Assembly: GCA_037953625.1 (NCBI GenBank) | Contig: CM075655.1 | Location: forward strand, 71,265,501-71,329,500 | Length of the DNA stretch: 64,000 bases | Origin: Crotalaria pallida | Taxonomy: Eukaryota; Streptophyta; Magnoliopsida; Fabales; Fabaceae | Direction of reading: 5' to 3' | Shown here: piece by piece, positions 45,603 to 56,530 of the stretch | Layout of the letters: every line of letters starts with the position of its first letter | Numbering within the stretch: position 1 is the first letter of the stretch | Program-made: the position numbers and the translations under genes | The notes under the pieces: model-generated | The model's input: only the letters and a program-made list of their open reading frames with translations | Databases searched by the model: none | Told to the model about the DNA's origin: nothing

Positions 45603-46280
45603 CTAGTTTTTAACCCGTGCAATGCACGAGTTGTACGGATATTTTTAATTATATTAATATTTAGTAATGATATTCTTGTAATACTATGATTGATTCAACG
45701 CACGATCTATATCAATCATTGTATTTGTTATTTAAAATCAAACAGTTCAAAAAAATTAAATACATTCAATTTAACATTAAAAAAATTATAAAATTAAATT
45801 CATAATAGTGTAGGTAGACTTTATTGAAAAAGAAGTAATTGATATCATCAATAACTTTGAATTTAGATTTTTGCAAGGATTGGATTCGAAAATATATATT
45901 TTGATTTTTTTTAATTTTAATAATATTCAGGATTTTTTTTATAAGATAAAAAAAATTCAATCCAACAGTGAAGAAGTATAATACCCTGAGTACAAAGTGC
46001 AAATATTTAACCGAAACAAAAATAGAACCCCAAGTACAGGATAGGGGATGCACATGCACATGCAAATGCAACAATTGTGCATCTACATGAATTTTACATG
46101 TAAGATAACACTTATCCAACAAACCAGCCAACCCCCACATAAACTATGACCAATGGTGCTAAAATATTTTATAGCTAAACCGCAAAACTAAGACTCCCCA
46201 AATCTAAAGGCAATAAGATAGTATGCTTTGAATTGCATTTGTTTGTCATTCACATACACCGCATATTAGTCTTTCCAATG
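45603..46280 (-). mobile_element. Helitron 3' end (5' end not found)
   Basis: Minus strand: hairpin CTCGTGCATTGCACGGG (about 45614-45630), spacer, CTAG (45606-45603), then host T at 45602. This is the third copy of this terminus in the window. The continuing host repeat expected on the other side (ttattaaatt) was not found, so the right limit given is only where the next repeat starts. Confidence 0.55.
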
Positions 46281-46608
46281 TCAGAAAACACTTAACACAT
46301 TTGACACATTTATGCTATTTACTCATTCACGTGGCATGTCTTTGTTTCCGTCTTTGATTAATTGATTTCCCATATCATCCAGTAATATATTTGATCAGCA
46401 CTAATGGAATGATATTTTGTTAACAGAAATTTGGAAGTTTGGAAAATAACAAATATAATTCATAAGTTCTGATACCTTGATGTTGGAATAGCACTGAAAC
46501 ATTTTGCTGCTGTTGAAATAATGTATTTTTACTAAGGATTCAAACAGTGCTTAAAATGTGCAAGTTCTGGTAATTACCATATTGTATACGCATATTTTTG
46601 GTCAAAGA

Positions 46609-49148
46609 TGTAACACCCTATATAATAATTACCCTTAAATACCGCAAAATTAGGGTTTAAAATTTCTTTTAATATGGATATGATATTTGCCAAAATAAAA
46701 TTTCCTCTCATTAATAACAAAACATTAGAGTTAATAAAGCGGAAGACTTAAATGCATCAAATACATAAAGTATAAGTTTAGGTACATTCAGTTCGGCAAT
46801 TCCAAAAATACAAAATATTGTTTTTAGCTCGGCCAACTAGCCGAGACCCATCCACCTATCAGACTCTAAATCACTTACTCTCCCTGTGAGGGAGAGTGAT
46901 CCTGCTCGGCCGGGGACTGCGTCTGCTCGGGCTCAATACCTGAAAAATGGTAAGGAGGTGAGCATTACACAGAACTTAAATAAGCAGTTTCTAAAATGAC
47001 ATACCGAACTACCAAGTCACACACAAATAGTCAAATAGCAAATAAATCACAAGTAATCAAACCCATGTATCTCATGCATATATCAACGTTTAGCTCGATT
47101 CGCATACCCACATCCTTGTCTAGCTCGGCTCACATCATAAACCAGATAACGCATTACTAGCTATAACGCGGTTCATCCTCTCATGTCTCGGATTACCACC
47201 TCTATCTCGGGTCCATTACTCTTTATTTCCCTTTTTACATAGTTTACAATCTTTTACTCTTCTCGGATGCATACACCCAGTGCATGTCTTACACCATTTA
47301 AGTCGGATATTGGAGTGTCCATAACTGCGAGTACCACAATACTCGTCTTACAGCTGCGAGCGCCACAATGCTCGGCTTACGCGATCAATGCACGTACCCA
47401 GTACGCGTCTGCTATGACCAGGAATACTACCGCCGATCATTCTATGGAGTAAGGAGTATCCATAACTGCGAGTACCACAATACTCGTCTTACAGCTGCGA
47501 GCACCACAATACTCGGCTTACGCGATCAATGCACGCACTCAGTACGCGTCTCCTATGACCAGGAACACATCCCACCGATTCCGTTCTCGGAACCTTGTGT
47601 GAGTCATAACTGCGAGCACCACAATGCTCGTCTTACAGCCGCGAGCACCACAATGCTCGGCTTACGCGATCAATGCACGCACCCAGTACGCGTCTGCTAT
47701 GACCAGACCACACAACCATTTCTCTTTAATTCCCCTTATCTTCTTAACCATTACTTTTAGTTCGGCCCACCTCAGTTCACCTCTTTAATTTAATCCTCTT
47801 TGCATCTATCTCGGCTTAGCCCTTTACCCATTTCCGATTTCCATTATTCCTATTATCTATCTCATTATATAACTTATTAATTCGTCTTTTCGATCCACCC
47901 TGGTTACCATTCTTCTCATTCTCCATTCTCACCCTCTCTCGGCTCGGCCACAGATACAAATACCAAATATCAAAGCATCATAAACACTTACACCTCAACA
48001 ACCACATGAATAAAACAATTAGTCAATCCATCATATAAAATGCAGCATATGAAATATAGCATGTAATCAAAAGTGATATTCCATCTTCACCTAAAATCCA
48101 TGTTTCTAGTTCATTCATTAATTCCCTTTACCCTTTTTACCTTTCCTTCCTCAGGTTAACCTAGATCCATTCCCTAATCTAACACCCACTCTTAGTACCC
48201 TTTATGAACACCCTAGAAACCCAAACTCAAGTAGAGGTAACACTCACTCCTTACCTCAAACCGTGTGAGATAAGAGTTGAGAGTTTGAGAATGGTTCCTT
48301 GTTGCTTGTCCTTGATCTTAGCACCCTTGGATCCTTCTTACTCCAAGCTGCACACGAGCTCCACCAATCTACACACGAACTCCACGGCGGTCCAGGGGCG
48401 TCCGGGACGGAAGAGAAGGCGGCGGGGAGGAGGTCTCTGGTTGGTGGAAGAGAGGGAAATGTTCGTGAGAAGAGGAGAGGAAGAAGATATGTTGGGTTGT
48501 TGTTGCTGGACTTTGAGAGAAAAGGGAGAGAGGGACGTAGGGAAGAGAGAAGAATAAAAGTGAGAAGTGTTATGGGTTATGTGTTGGGATTTTCTTTTAT
48601 TCAAATGTGGAAGATATTTGTGTGGTTCTCATTGGAGGCTTCTTGAGGAAGCTTGAATATGTGGACAGGATTCATTGGCTTCTTGAGGAAGCCATGAATA
48701 GTACATTGAAAAGGACATAAAGCAGTGATAATGACATAAAGTGGATGCTGGTACAACGTACGGATGGTACGAAACCCAAGGGCTATCAACTCAACATGAG
48801 CTGGCACGGAGGAGCTAGGACATGTTGGCTCGGGTACGTCGGCTAGGACACGTTGGCTCGGTTTGTAGGAACAGCAGTAGTCCGAGCTTCCCTCTCGGAC
48901 AGGACACTGAGATCGGCTAATCCAGACTGGACAATGGGTTTCACATTGGGTTCCCTTTCAGCTCGGTTCATACGCACACAATCTTATCTAGCTCGGCCGG
49001 GGGTCGGGCCGAGGCCTTAATCTCACATCCTAGGTCGGCCTATGTTCCTACTACCCTTCTAACCCTGTACCGCTTCTAAGGCTTAATCCTATCCTTAAAT
49101 AGATATTTATATATCATATTATTTAATATTAATTTTCGGGATGTTACA
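46609..49148 (-). mobile_element. Solo LTR of a Tekay-like gypsy element (2540 bp)
   Basis: Starts TGTAACACCC and ends GGGATGTTACA on the plus strand, flanked by a perfect 5-bp duplication AAAGA (46604-46608 and 49149-49153), with no internal region. It shares the start, the end and the ACTCTCCCT stem-loop with the Tekay I LTR. Its middle is different and holds a different hairpin array (47328-47659). Orientation (minus) is taken from Tekay I. It formed by recombination between two LTRs. Confidence 0.9.
47328..47700. repeat. Three tandem ~142-bp units with paired hairpins in the solo LTR
   Basis: Hairpins with loop CCACAA start at 47328, 47357, 47469, 47498, 47613 and 47642. Stems are CGAGTA/TACTCG or CGAGCA/TGCTCG; two of the six have one mismatch. 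Within each unit the two hairpins are exactly 29 bp apart. Each unit then carries GCGATCAATGCACG and AGTACGCGTCT. Confidence 0.88.
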
Positions 49149-49747
49149 AAAGATAGTACCTAAAAGCATAATTTTAAATTAATTAGTCAAGGTTATAATG
49201 GAATTTAATAATTTATCCTAAATATATGATAACATACCTCACAATCACCCCATACGTAGGAGGAATTGATTGTTGAAAAAATAATCTCAGAAAAACACTT
49301 GACACATTTGACACATTTATGCTATTTACTCCTTCACGTGGCATGTCTTTGTTTTCGTCTTTGATTGATTGATTTCTCATATCAGGTAGTAATATATTTG
49401 ATTAGCACAAATAGAACTGTATTTTGTTAATAGGAATTTGGAAGTTTGGAAAATAACAAATATAATTCATGAGTTCTGATACATTGATGTTGGGATATAA
49501 GTGAAACATTTTGTTCCGGTTGAAATAATGTATTTTTACTCAGGACTCAAACAGTGCTGGTAATTAGCAGACTGTATACACATAATTTTAGTCAAAGATA
49601 ATACCTTAAAGCATAATTTTAAATTAATTATTCAAGGTTATAATGAAATTTAATAATTTATCCCTAAATATATGACAACATACCTCACAATCATCCCATG
49701 CGTAGGAGGTGGGATTTATTGTTGAAAAAAAATCTCAGAAAAACAGT

Positions 49748-52512
49748 GAGAAAGTATTTCCCAGAAGATGTTCGCAGAGAGAAAGAACTAGCATTCTTGA
49801 ATCTGGTGCAAGGGAATCTGATCGTCGGAGAGTATGCTGTGAGGTTCGAAGATCTTATTCGCTATGAGGGAAGCTACCGTGATGCTCATGAATGGACCAA
49901 ATGCATCAAAATCGAAGCTAGGCTTCGTACTTAAATTAAGATTGCCTTCGAGTATCAAAACATTGTCAACTTGTCCCAACTGGTTAATATGACCAATACT
50001 TATGAAAAGGGTCTGAAACAGATGGCGGCTGAGGATCGAAACAAGAGTGTGCAGAGGACTGGAGGTTCTATCAGGGGAAGGGGACCAGCACAGAAATCTG
50101 GCCCTTATGTGAATTCCAATGCTAGGGCAACAGTTCAAAGGGGGACGGGTCAAAATGGGAATGCTCCTGGTGCTGTACCAACCTATCAACATTGTGGGAA
50201 ACAACATTGTGGTGTTTGTTGAGTTTTGGGCCAGTATAGGAGAGAAGGATTGTGCTTTCAATGTGGTCAACCTGGGCATTTTGCTATGAATTGTCCTAAG
50301 AGAACCTTGAAGAAAGAGGTGAATGCAGCTAGGGTCAAGACAACTGGTGCAGGTCAACCGCTTCAGAAGGGCAAGGTGTACACTATGGATAGTGAAGAGG
50401 TGACTGATGCAGATGAGCTGATATGAGGTATCTGTTATGTTAATAATATATCTTGTCGAGTGCTATTTGATTGTGGCGCTACGCATTCTTTTATTTCTCT
50501 TGTCTGCATGAAGAAGTTAGGATTGTCGTCTGTAGAAATGCCCTATAAGTTGTTAGTTTCAACCCCTAAAAATTTCTCTGTAATCACATCACAAATGTGT
50601 TTGGATTTCTCCCTTTGAGTATTGGAGAGGGAATTCAAAGCGAATCTGATTTGTCTGTCGTTGACTAGACTGGACATCATTCTGGGCATGGATTGGATGT
50701 CTCACCACCATGTTTTGATTGATTTTCATCAGAAAACAGTTATTTTTTATACTCCTTCATTAGCTGCCATTGAAGTAGATGAGGTGGCTAATGTTAGCTT
50801 AATTCCAGTGGTCCGAGAGTTTCCGGAAGTCTTTCCTAAAGAGATGCCTGGACTACCACCAAACAGGGAAGTAGAGTTTGGTATTGATCTTGTTCCTGGA
50901 ACAGGACCGATTTCTATAGCACCTTATAGGATGGCAACCACTAAACAAGAAGAGTTGAAAAAGCAGTTGGAAGAGCTGTTGGTTAAGAAGCTGATCAGAC
51001 CTAATGTATGTCCTTGGGGAGCACCGGTTCCATTTGTCAAGCAGAAGGATGGCAGTTTCTGAATGTGCACTGATTACAGGCAGTTAAATGCTGTGACAGT
51101 GAAGAATAAATATCCACTCCCTCGCATTGATGATTTGCTGGATCAGTTAAAGGGAGCAGCAGTGTTTTCTAAGATCGATCTCCGATCTGGATATCATTAA
51201 ATCCGTATTCGAGAAGATGATATTCCCAATACCGCATTCAGAACTCGTTATGGGCATTTTGAGTATGTTGTGATGTCCTTTGGCTTAACGAATACACCAA
51301 CATTGTTCATGGACTACATGAACAGAATCTTTCGGCCTTACTTGGATTCTTTCGTCATAGTATTCATTTATGACATTTTAATCTGTTCGAAGAGTCCTAG
51401 TGAGCACGAAGAGCATTTGAGAACGTTGTTGCAGATTCTCAAAGAAAAACAACTTTATGCGAAGCTGTCCAAGTGCTGCTTTTGGCTGAATGCAGTTCAC
51501 TTCTTGTGTCATGTCATCTCCGAGCAGGGTGTTGCAGTTGATCCTTCTAAGGTGGAAGCAATGTTAAAGTGGGAGAGACCCAAAACAGTGACTGAAATCA
51601 GAAGTTTCTTGGGTATGGCAGGTTACTATCGGAGATTCATTGAAGAATTCTCCAAGTTAGCCCTTCCAATGACCCAATTGACTAGAAAGGGTGTTCCTTA
51701 TCAATGGTCACAGCAGTGTGAGCAGATTTTCCAATAACTGAAGAAGAGATTAACTAGTTCTCCAGTACTAATTCTGCCAGATCCGACCCAATCATTCGAT
51801 GTTTATTGTGATGCTTCGAAACAGGAGTTAGGTTGTGTGCTAATGCAACATGATAAGGTAGTGGCTTATGCTTCTAGACAACTCAGACAACCTGAGCAGA
51901 ACTATCTTACTCACGATATGGAATTAGCAGCTATTGTGTTTGCTCTAAAAAACTGGAGACATTATCTGTATGACACTCGATTTGAAGTCTTCAGTGATAA
52001 TAAGAGTCTTAAATATCTCTTTGATCAGAAAGAACTAAACATGAGGCAAATAAGGTGGATGGAGTTCTAGAAGGATTATGACTTCAATCTTCAATACCAT
52101 CCATGCAAAGCAAATGTAGTGGCCGATGCTCTAAGTCATACGACGTTGCACTTGAGCAATTTGATGGTAAAGGAGATGCAGTTGATGCAGGAATTTAGTA
52201 ATCTCAACTTGGGCGTGCAGATTAAAGAGAATAGCATTGTACTAGAAATGTTGCAGGTTACAAATGAGTTTGTGGGTTTGATTAAGGAGAGACAAGCGAA
52301 TGATGATGAGCTGCAGAAAAAACTAGAAAGGACAACAGAAGGGGTGGAGCCTGATTTCAAGAAGGGTTCCGATGGGATTATTCGATTCAGAAACATGGTG
52401 TGTATTCCTATGGACTTTGAAGTGAGAAGAATGGTCCTAGAAGAGGCTCACAAGACTAAACTAAGTCTTCATCCAGGTACCACCAAGATGTATCAGGACT
52501 TGAAGAGATTAT
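49748..52512 (+). pseudogene. Tekay gag-pol internal fragment, truncated at both ends
   Basis: Plus strand, one single reading frame throughout. It runs from late gag (YFPEDVRREKE) through CCHC (CFQCGQPGHFAMNC near 50255), protease (DCGA in place of DSGA near 50470), RT and RNase H (CDASKQELGC near 51810) to early integrase at TTKMYQDLKRLF. Eight in-frame stops (49932, 50220, 50424, 50616, 51060, 51198, 51735, 52068) inactivate it, but no frameshift occurs. The RT site reads FIYDIL, so one catalytic Asp is replaced by Tyr. It lacks both LTRs and ends abruptly at about 52512. Confidence 0.88.
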
Positions 52513-53651
52513 TTTCGGTGCGTGTAAAAATCCTTGGACCAGGCCATGGGAAATCGCGGTCGGTCCCTCTCCGTGAACCAGCATCACCCCTCGCCCACAA
52601 AGCGGTACTTGAAAAACAGGAGCTGGAAAGACTCCCACGATTCGTTGGCGATAAAGAGGTCGTACCCGTGACGACCATGGAAAATAACCCAAGACCGCTT
52701 AGTGCTACCCTTCTCGGGAACCAAGGACTGAGGTTGGTAGAGCCAGAGGAAGGCGTTGACATTGTAGGGAAAAACAACAGTAGTATAGAAAACTTGGAAG
52801 GCCTGGGCTGTCGACCAAGCTCAAGGATGAAGCTGAGAAGGCGTCACCCCTAGCCGACGAAGTAGACAAAACTCGAAATCAGAAAAAGAAAGGCCTACCC
52901 CCAACCGAATCACTAACTCTTCATACAGGAAAAACTCTTGTTGACGAGGAGCTAAAGGGCAACACACTCGATCAACGACGTCAGCAGAGACCACCTCAGA
53001 AGCCTTCCCTATGTCATCTACTGGACAGGGAAGTACAAACGTTTTAATATGGCTCACGTTTGTAGACTTAGGTGCAGCACCAAGCACCTCAAGGTGCACC
53101 CAACCACACTTGTCGGCATAGGAGGGGAGTACAAGTCGGCGAGAGATGTTGGTAGCTTTGGGAAGGGAAAATCTCAAGGTGCACCCAACCACACCCGTGA
53201 TTCTTACGGTCCACCAGGTGCGGCGGGGGAGAAGGGAAAATCTCCCCCACACTACCACTACCACTAGAAGAAGATAACTACCCAAGGGGACATCACCACA
53301 ATCAGCAGAAAACCCAACCGTTATGAAAAACCCCAAAAACCCCCTACGGAAGTAAAAAACCAAAAAAGAAGGAACACAGAGGAATAAGTAATACTTGAAA
53401 TGAAGAAAGTTGGAACGATGTTGAGAGAAACGGAAGCTTCGAAAAGAAGATAAGCAACCACGAAGGATAAAAAGGAGGGGGAAGAAGAAAAAGTGTTTCC
53501 GAGAAGAATCAGAGAGAAAGTGTAAAAGCAGAAGGTTAGACAAAGATTGTGAAAAGGAGAAATGAGAGGGGAAGAGGAATTTGAAGAGAAGTTGTCCCTT
53601 CCCTTCCTTACGGAGCCTAAGGAAAAGACCCATTTCATGGGGAATAGACAT
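52513..53651 (-). pseudogene. Antisense ORF of a Tat element (putative gypsy-type transposon domain)
   Basis: The minus strand gives a 276-codon open frame (53651-52821), then a TGA, then the same frame onward to about 52513. The part from about 52970 down contains a LYEELVIRLGVGLSF..FE..LLRRLGV.PSQLHP pattern. I recognise this as the plant Transposase_28-type domain (PF04195, from memory), and it continues after the stop with a QAFQVF-like block. The N-terminal 100-odd residues are low-complexity and probably not coding. The role of these antisense ORFs is unknown. Confidence 0.65.
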
Positions 53652-53893
53652 GTGGTAGCCAAAGCACGGGACAACTGGTGAGATTTCAAATTTCGAAAAA
53701 ACTCATCATTACTAGGTTACCTTCCCAAGGCCAACGCAGGTGGGCGTGACGTCACCTTCTAGGAAGAAAAGAAAAACCCTTCCAATGCTATTTACAAAAG
53801 GAAAGTTGGATACTTAATCGGAAGTACACGCCCATGCTAGTACCTTCAAAAGCTCGGCACAGGCTCTTCGAGCCTCCACCAGCTTGGGGGGCT

Positions 53894-54560
53894 TGTAGGG
53901 TTAACCAATAAAATCGGCGACATTAACTAGATAGTCATAATTGGCCAAACTATGGCCGAACATAGGACCAGCTTATCAGAGACTCAACCCGACCTCCTAC
54001 AGGTCGGAAAGGTCTCATTTAACCCGACCTTCCATACGTCGGAAACGATTTCCATGACTCGAGCTCCATCAGGTCGGACCCCCACGTGATCGCTAACCGA
54101 TCGTACGCTCGGCCTCTCCTCGGAGTGTTCCGAGTAGCCCAACTAGGGACGAGTGTCACAATATGACCTCGAGATGTCGTACAGGTCACATGCCATCCAT
54201 CCAATGTCCTTAAACAAGCTAGACCTGAGAAGGGACATGCTGAGCTGTCTAGGTTCTAGAACATGCTACACTATCCGAATTCTGGAAAGATCCCAGATAT
54301 TTTGCAGATATTTCCCTGAACCTGACGTCAGCATGGAAACCCTAAAGGGCCTCCCCTTTGGGCCCTATCCGTATGACCCTATAAAAGGCACAATGCTGCC
54401 TAGGGTTCAGGTACGTTCTCTCATCCCTAAGCTGTCACTACTACACACACTTTGTTGACAGAAGGAGACCTTGGGTATCCCCACTGGATATTCATATATT
54501 TCCATAACCGTCACACAAAAACCCTAGATCCCACTCAAATTTTAGGACCACTAGTCATTG
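53894..54560 (+). repeat. Tat 3' LTR
   Basis: Starts after the purine tract with TGTAGGG, contains a plus-strand TATA box at 54379-54388 and short GGTCGG-type repeats. The end is not resolved because another LTR-derived fragment follows. Confidence 0.6.
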
Positions 54561-54578
54561 GTCTTACTGTCTCCTAGG

Positions 54579-54818
54579 TCAAAGACATTCCCATTTTCCA
54601 TATCCACTACAGATAGGAATCCTAAACCTACGATGTTGCACACTAGCCAAGTGGTTAGGGTGATAGAGTGTGACCTCTACCTCACCCTCAAAGGTGGCTC
54701 TGTGCTCCTCATATGTCCAAATGCCACTGGGAGGAATATCGATCATTTCTCTCTCTGAACCAAACCGCCGAACGTCGCCATTGCCGTAGCAAGACGATGG
54801 CGATGACGGCAGCGTCAA
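54579..54818 (-). pseudogene. Second copy of the Tekay III LTR ORF (fragment)
   Basis: A 79-codon minus frame matches the ORF at 56531-57004 over about 45 residues (SGVW.YE.HRA..EGEVE.T.YHPN, then RRFRIP). Nucleotide differences are mostly silent or conservative. It overlaps the start of the plus-strand exon at 54797. Confidence 0.5.
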
Positions 54819-54932
54819 TCATCCTTCTGGCGACATCTCTCCCCCCTTCAATTCGTTGCTTCTTAAATCGCAGCAAACCCTATCTCGGTGACGGCGACGA
54901 CGATGATTACAGTGACGGGTTGGGATTCGAAG
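54797..54932 (+). CDS. Possible first exon of an unidentified plant gene
   Basis: ATG at 54797 opens 45 codons ending at a good splice donor (AAG|GTATGC at 54933). The peptide starts MAMTAASIILLATSLPPSIRC, a possible signal or transit sequence, and ends in an acidic stretch (DGDDDDYSDGLGFE). The composition is GC-richer than its surroundings and unlike the neighbouring transposons. No further exon is recognisable before the Tekay III LTR at 55817, so the gene may be cut off or the exon may be a captured fragment. I do not recognise the family. Confidence 0.45.
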
Positions 54933-55816
54933 GTATGCTTCTGCTTCTTTTGCTTATTTACTTCAATTGCTTCTGCTTTTTTTGGTTCTGCTATTTTTAC
55001 TTCAATGAGGAACAAACAAAGCAATCAATTTCTATACAAAAAGAACAAACCCTCTTTCATCTCTTTGATAGAACAAACTAGCACCGTTAGATATAAGCTT
55101 TCACTTAGATGCAAAATTCCCATGTTGGGTTAATTGGTTTTGCCCCCTTTTGCCAAGGAGAGAACTCCTCATTTAGCATTTGGGTCTGCAATGCACTAAG
55201 TTGGAAATAAAGGATATAACTTGAACAAACTAGCACTGCAATATTTTGTGTTGCATGTTTTTCCAAACCACTACTAGCATATCAGAATCCAGAAATAGAA
55301 GGACAAAGTCAACTGAGCCACAACAAATTGTAACATAGGAGGAATATATCACAATCCAACATAGCTGAAACAAACATAACATAACATAGTAGTACTCCTA
55401 GTCCTAGTCAAAGCTTGAAAACATAGGTAGAACATTAAAGACTAAAAATAAGCAGAACAAACCATGGGATTGGAAAACCTGAAAATGAAAAACCAAATTG
55501 AAATTGAAGTGTTAAATGTGAAGAACCCTAAAATTGTGTTATGGGGTGTTATAAGCCAACTTTCATACAGGAAGAAGAAAGTGTATTGTTCCAAAGAATC
55601 TTTGTTAATTGGAAACATAGTATAGGCCTTGCATGTTTGGCATAAAATGGCCTAGCAATTATGCTGAGGATGCCGAGGCAATAGATTTGTCTCATACATC
55701 TGACCTTGAAGAAAGACAAAAACTTCTTTTTATTTGACTAAAACCTCTTTTTATTCGGAGGAGTAGTACAAGGAAAGCTTTTTTTATTTGACAAAGACAA
55801 AGACATGCATGTGAAC
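54933..55816. other. Spacer or intron, nothing recognised
   Basis: AT-rich. It could be an intron of the gene starting at 54797. No exon with plausible splice sites was found. Confidence 0.4.
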
Positions 55817-56530
55817 TGTGACACCCTTCCGGATTACCCAAATATAATCTAGTATTTAAGCTTTATATTGGATAATATATGGACTTGTGAGCTTTGAAAA
55901 TATGGTAAATGAAATTTTCTTTAAAGCGGGTGCACAATTCATCAAATGGAACTCTTGGAGAATAAATTCTAAAATCCTTTAAAACACTTGTATCAAGTTC
56001 GGCGATTTCTAAAACCTTTTCTCAAACAGGATAACATTCGTTCTTTAAAAATTTCTTTACATTTTACAATCAATTGAAGCTACCCATACTTTGTTCAATA
56101 AAACTGATATCGTCAATTAATACTTATGGCCGAGCTCATTTATAAGTTAAATCAGAGTAAGCGGAAATTACTGGACTATGCTACTGATATGATATAAACA
56201 TAGATTTTCATATATACGAAAGAGTCATACATACATAGTCCATGAGATAAGTCACCGAGTTCCAAAAATATAACAAGTCCATGTAAACAGATCTACATCA
56301 CTATGCTACTATAACCCTAGAGTAAAACATATGTACAATATATACATAATCAAAATACAACCCCAGGGATAGTCACGTAGATCCATCAGCATCAGATGCA
56401 GTAGTAGCAGCAGTAGTAGTCTCCCAAAAACATAGGTAGTAAGGTAGTAGCATCATCATCACAGCAGCAGCAGCACATCTCCTCCACAGCACAGATCCAA
56501 GGGTCCACGTCATACACCATATGCACGTAC

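Larger units (their letters stand above)
46283..49745 (+). repeat. Two tandem copies of a ~460-bp repeat, first one split by a solo LTR
   Basis: Unit 1 is 46283-46608 plus 49154-49284; unit 2 is 49285-49745. Both run from cttgacacatttgacac to ataatctcagaaaaaca. The function is unknown and no coding frame is shared. Unit 2 ends at the Tekay fragment. Confidence 0.75.
52513..54560 (+). mobile_element. 3' part of a Tat-lineage gypsy element
   Basis: Consists of an antisense ORF, a purine tract (GCTTGGGGGGCT at 53882-53893) and a 3' LTR starting TGTAGGGTTAACC at 53894. A TATA box (CTATAAAAGG at 54379-54388) is on the plus strand. Everything 5' of the antisense ORF is missing. The right end of the LTR is not sharp (about 54560). 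This layout matches Tat/Retand elements that carry an extra antisense ORF before the 3' LTR. Confidence 0.7.

Noticed and set aside
47368..47760. 130-codon plus-strand frame in the solo LTR
   Set aside because: It is a translation of the ~142-bp tandem units, with no independent coding support.
48204..48646. Overlapping frames of 117 and 115 codons in the solo LTR
   Set aside because: They overlap in different frames with Arg/Glu-rich low complexity and are antisense to the element.
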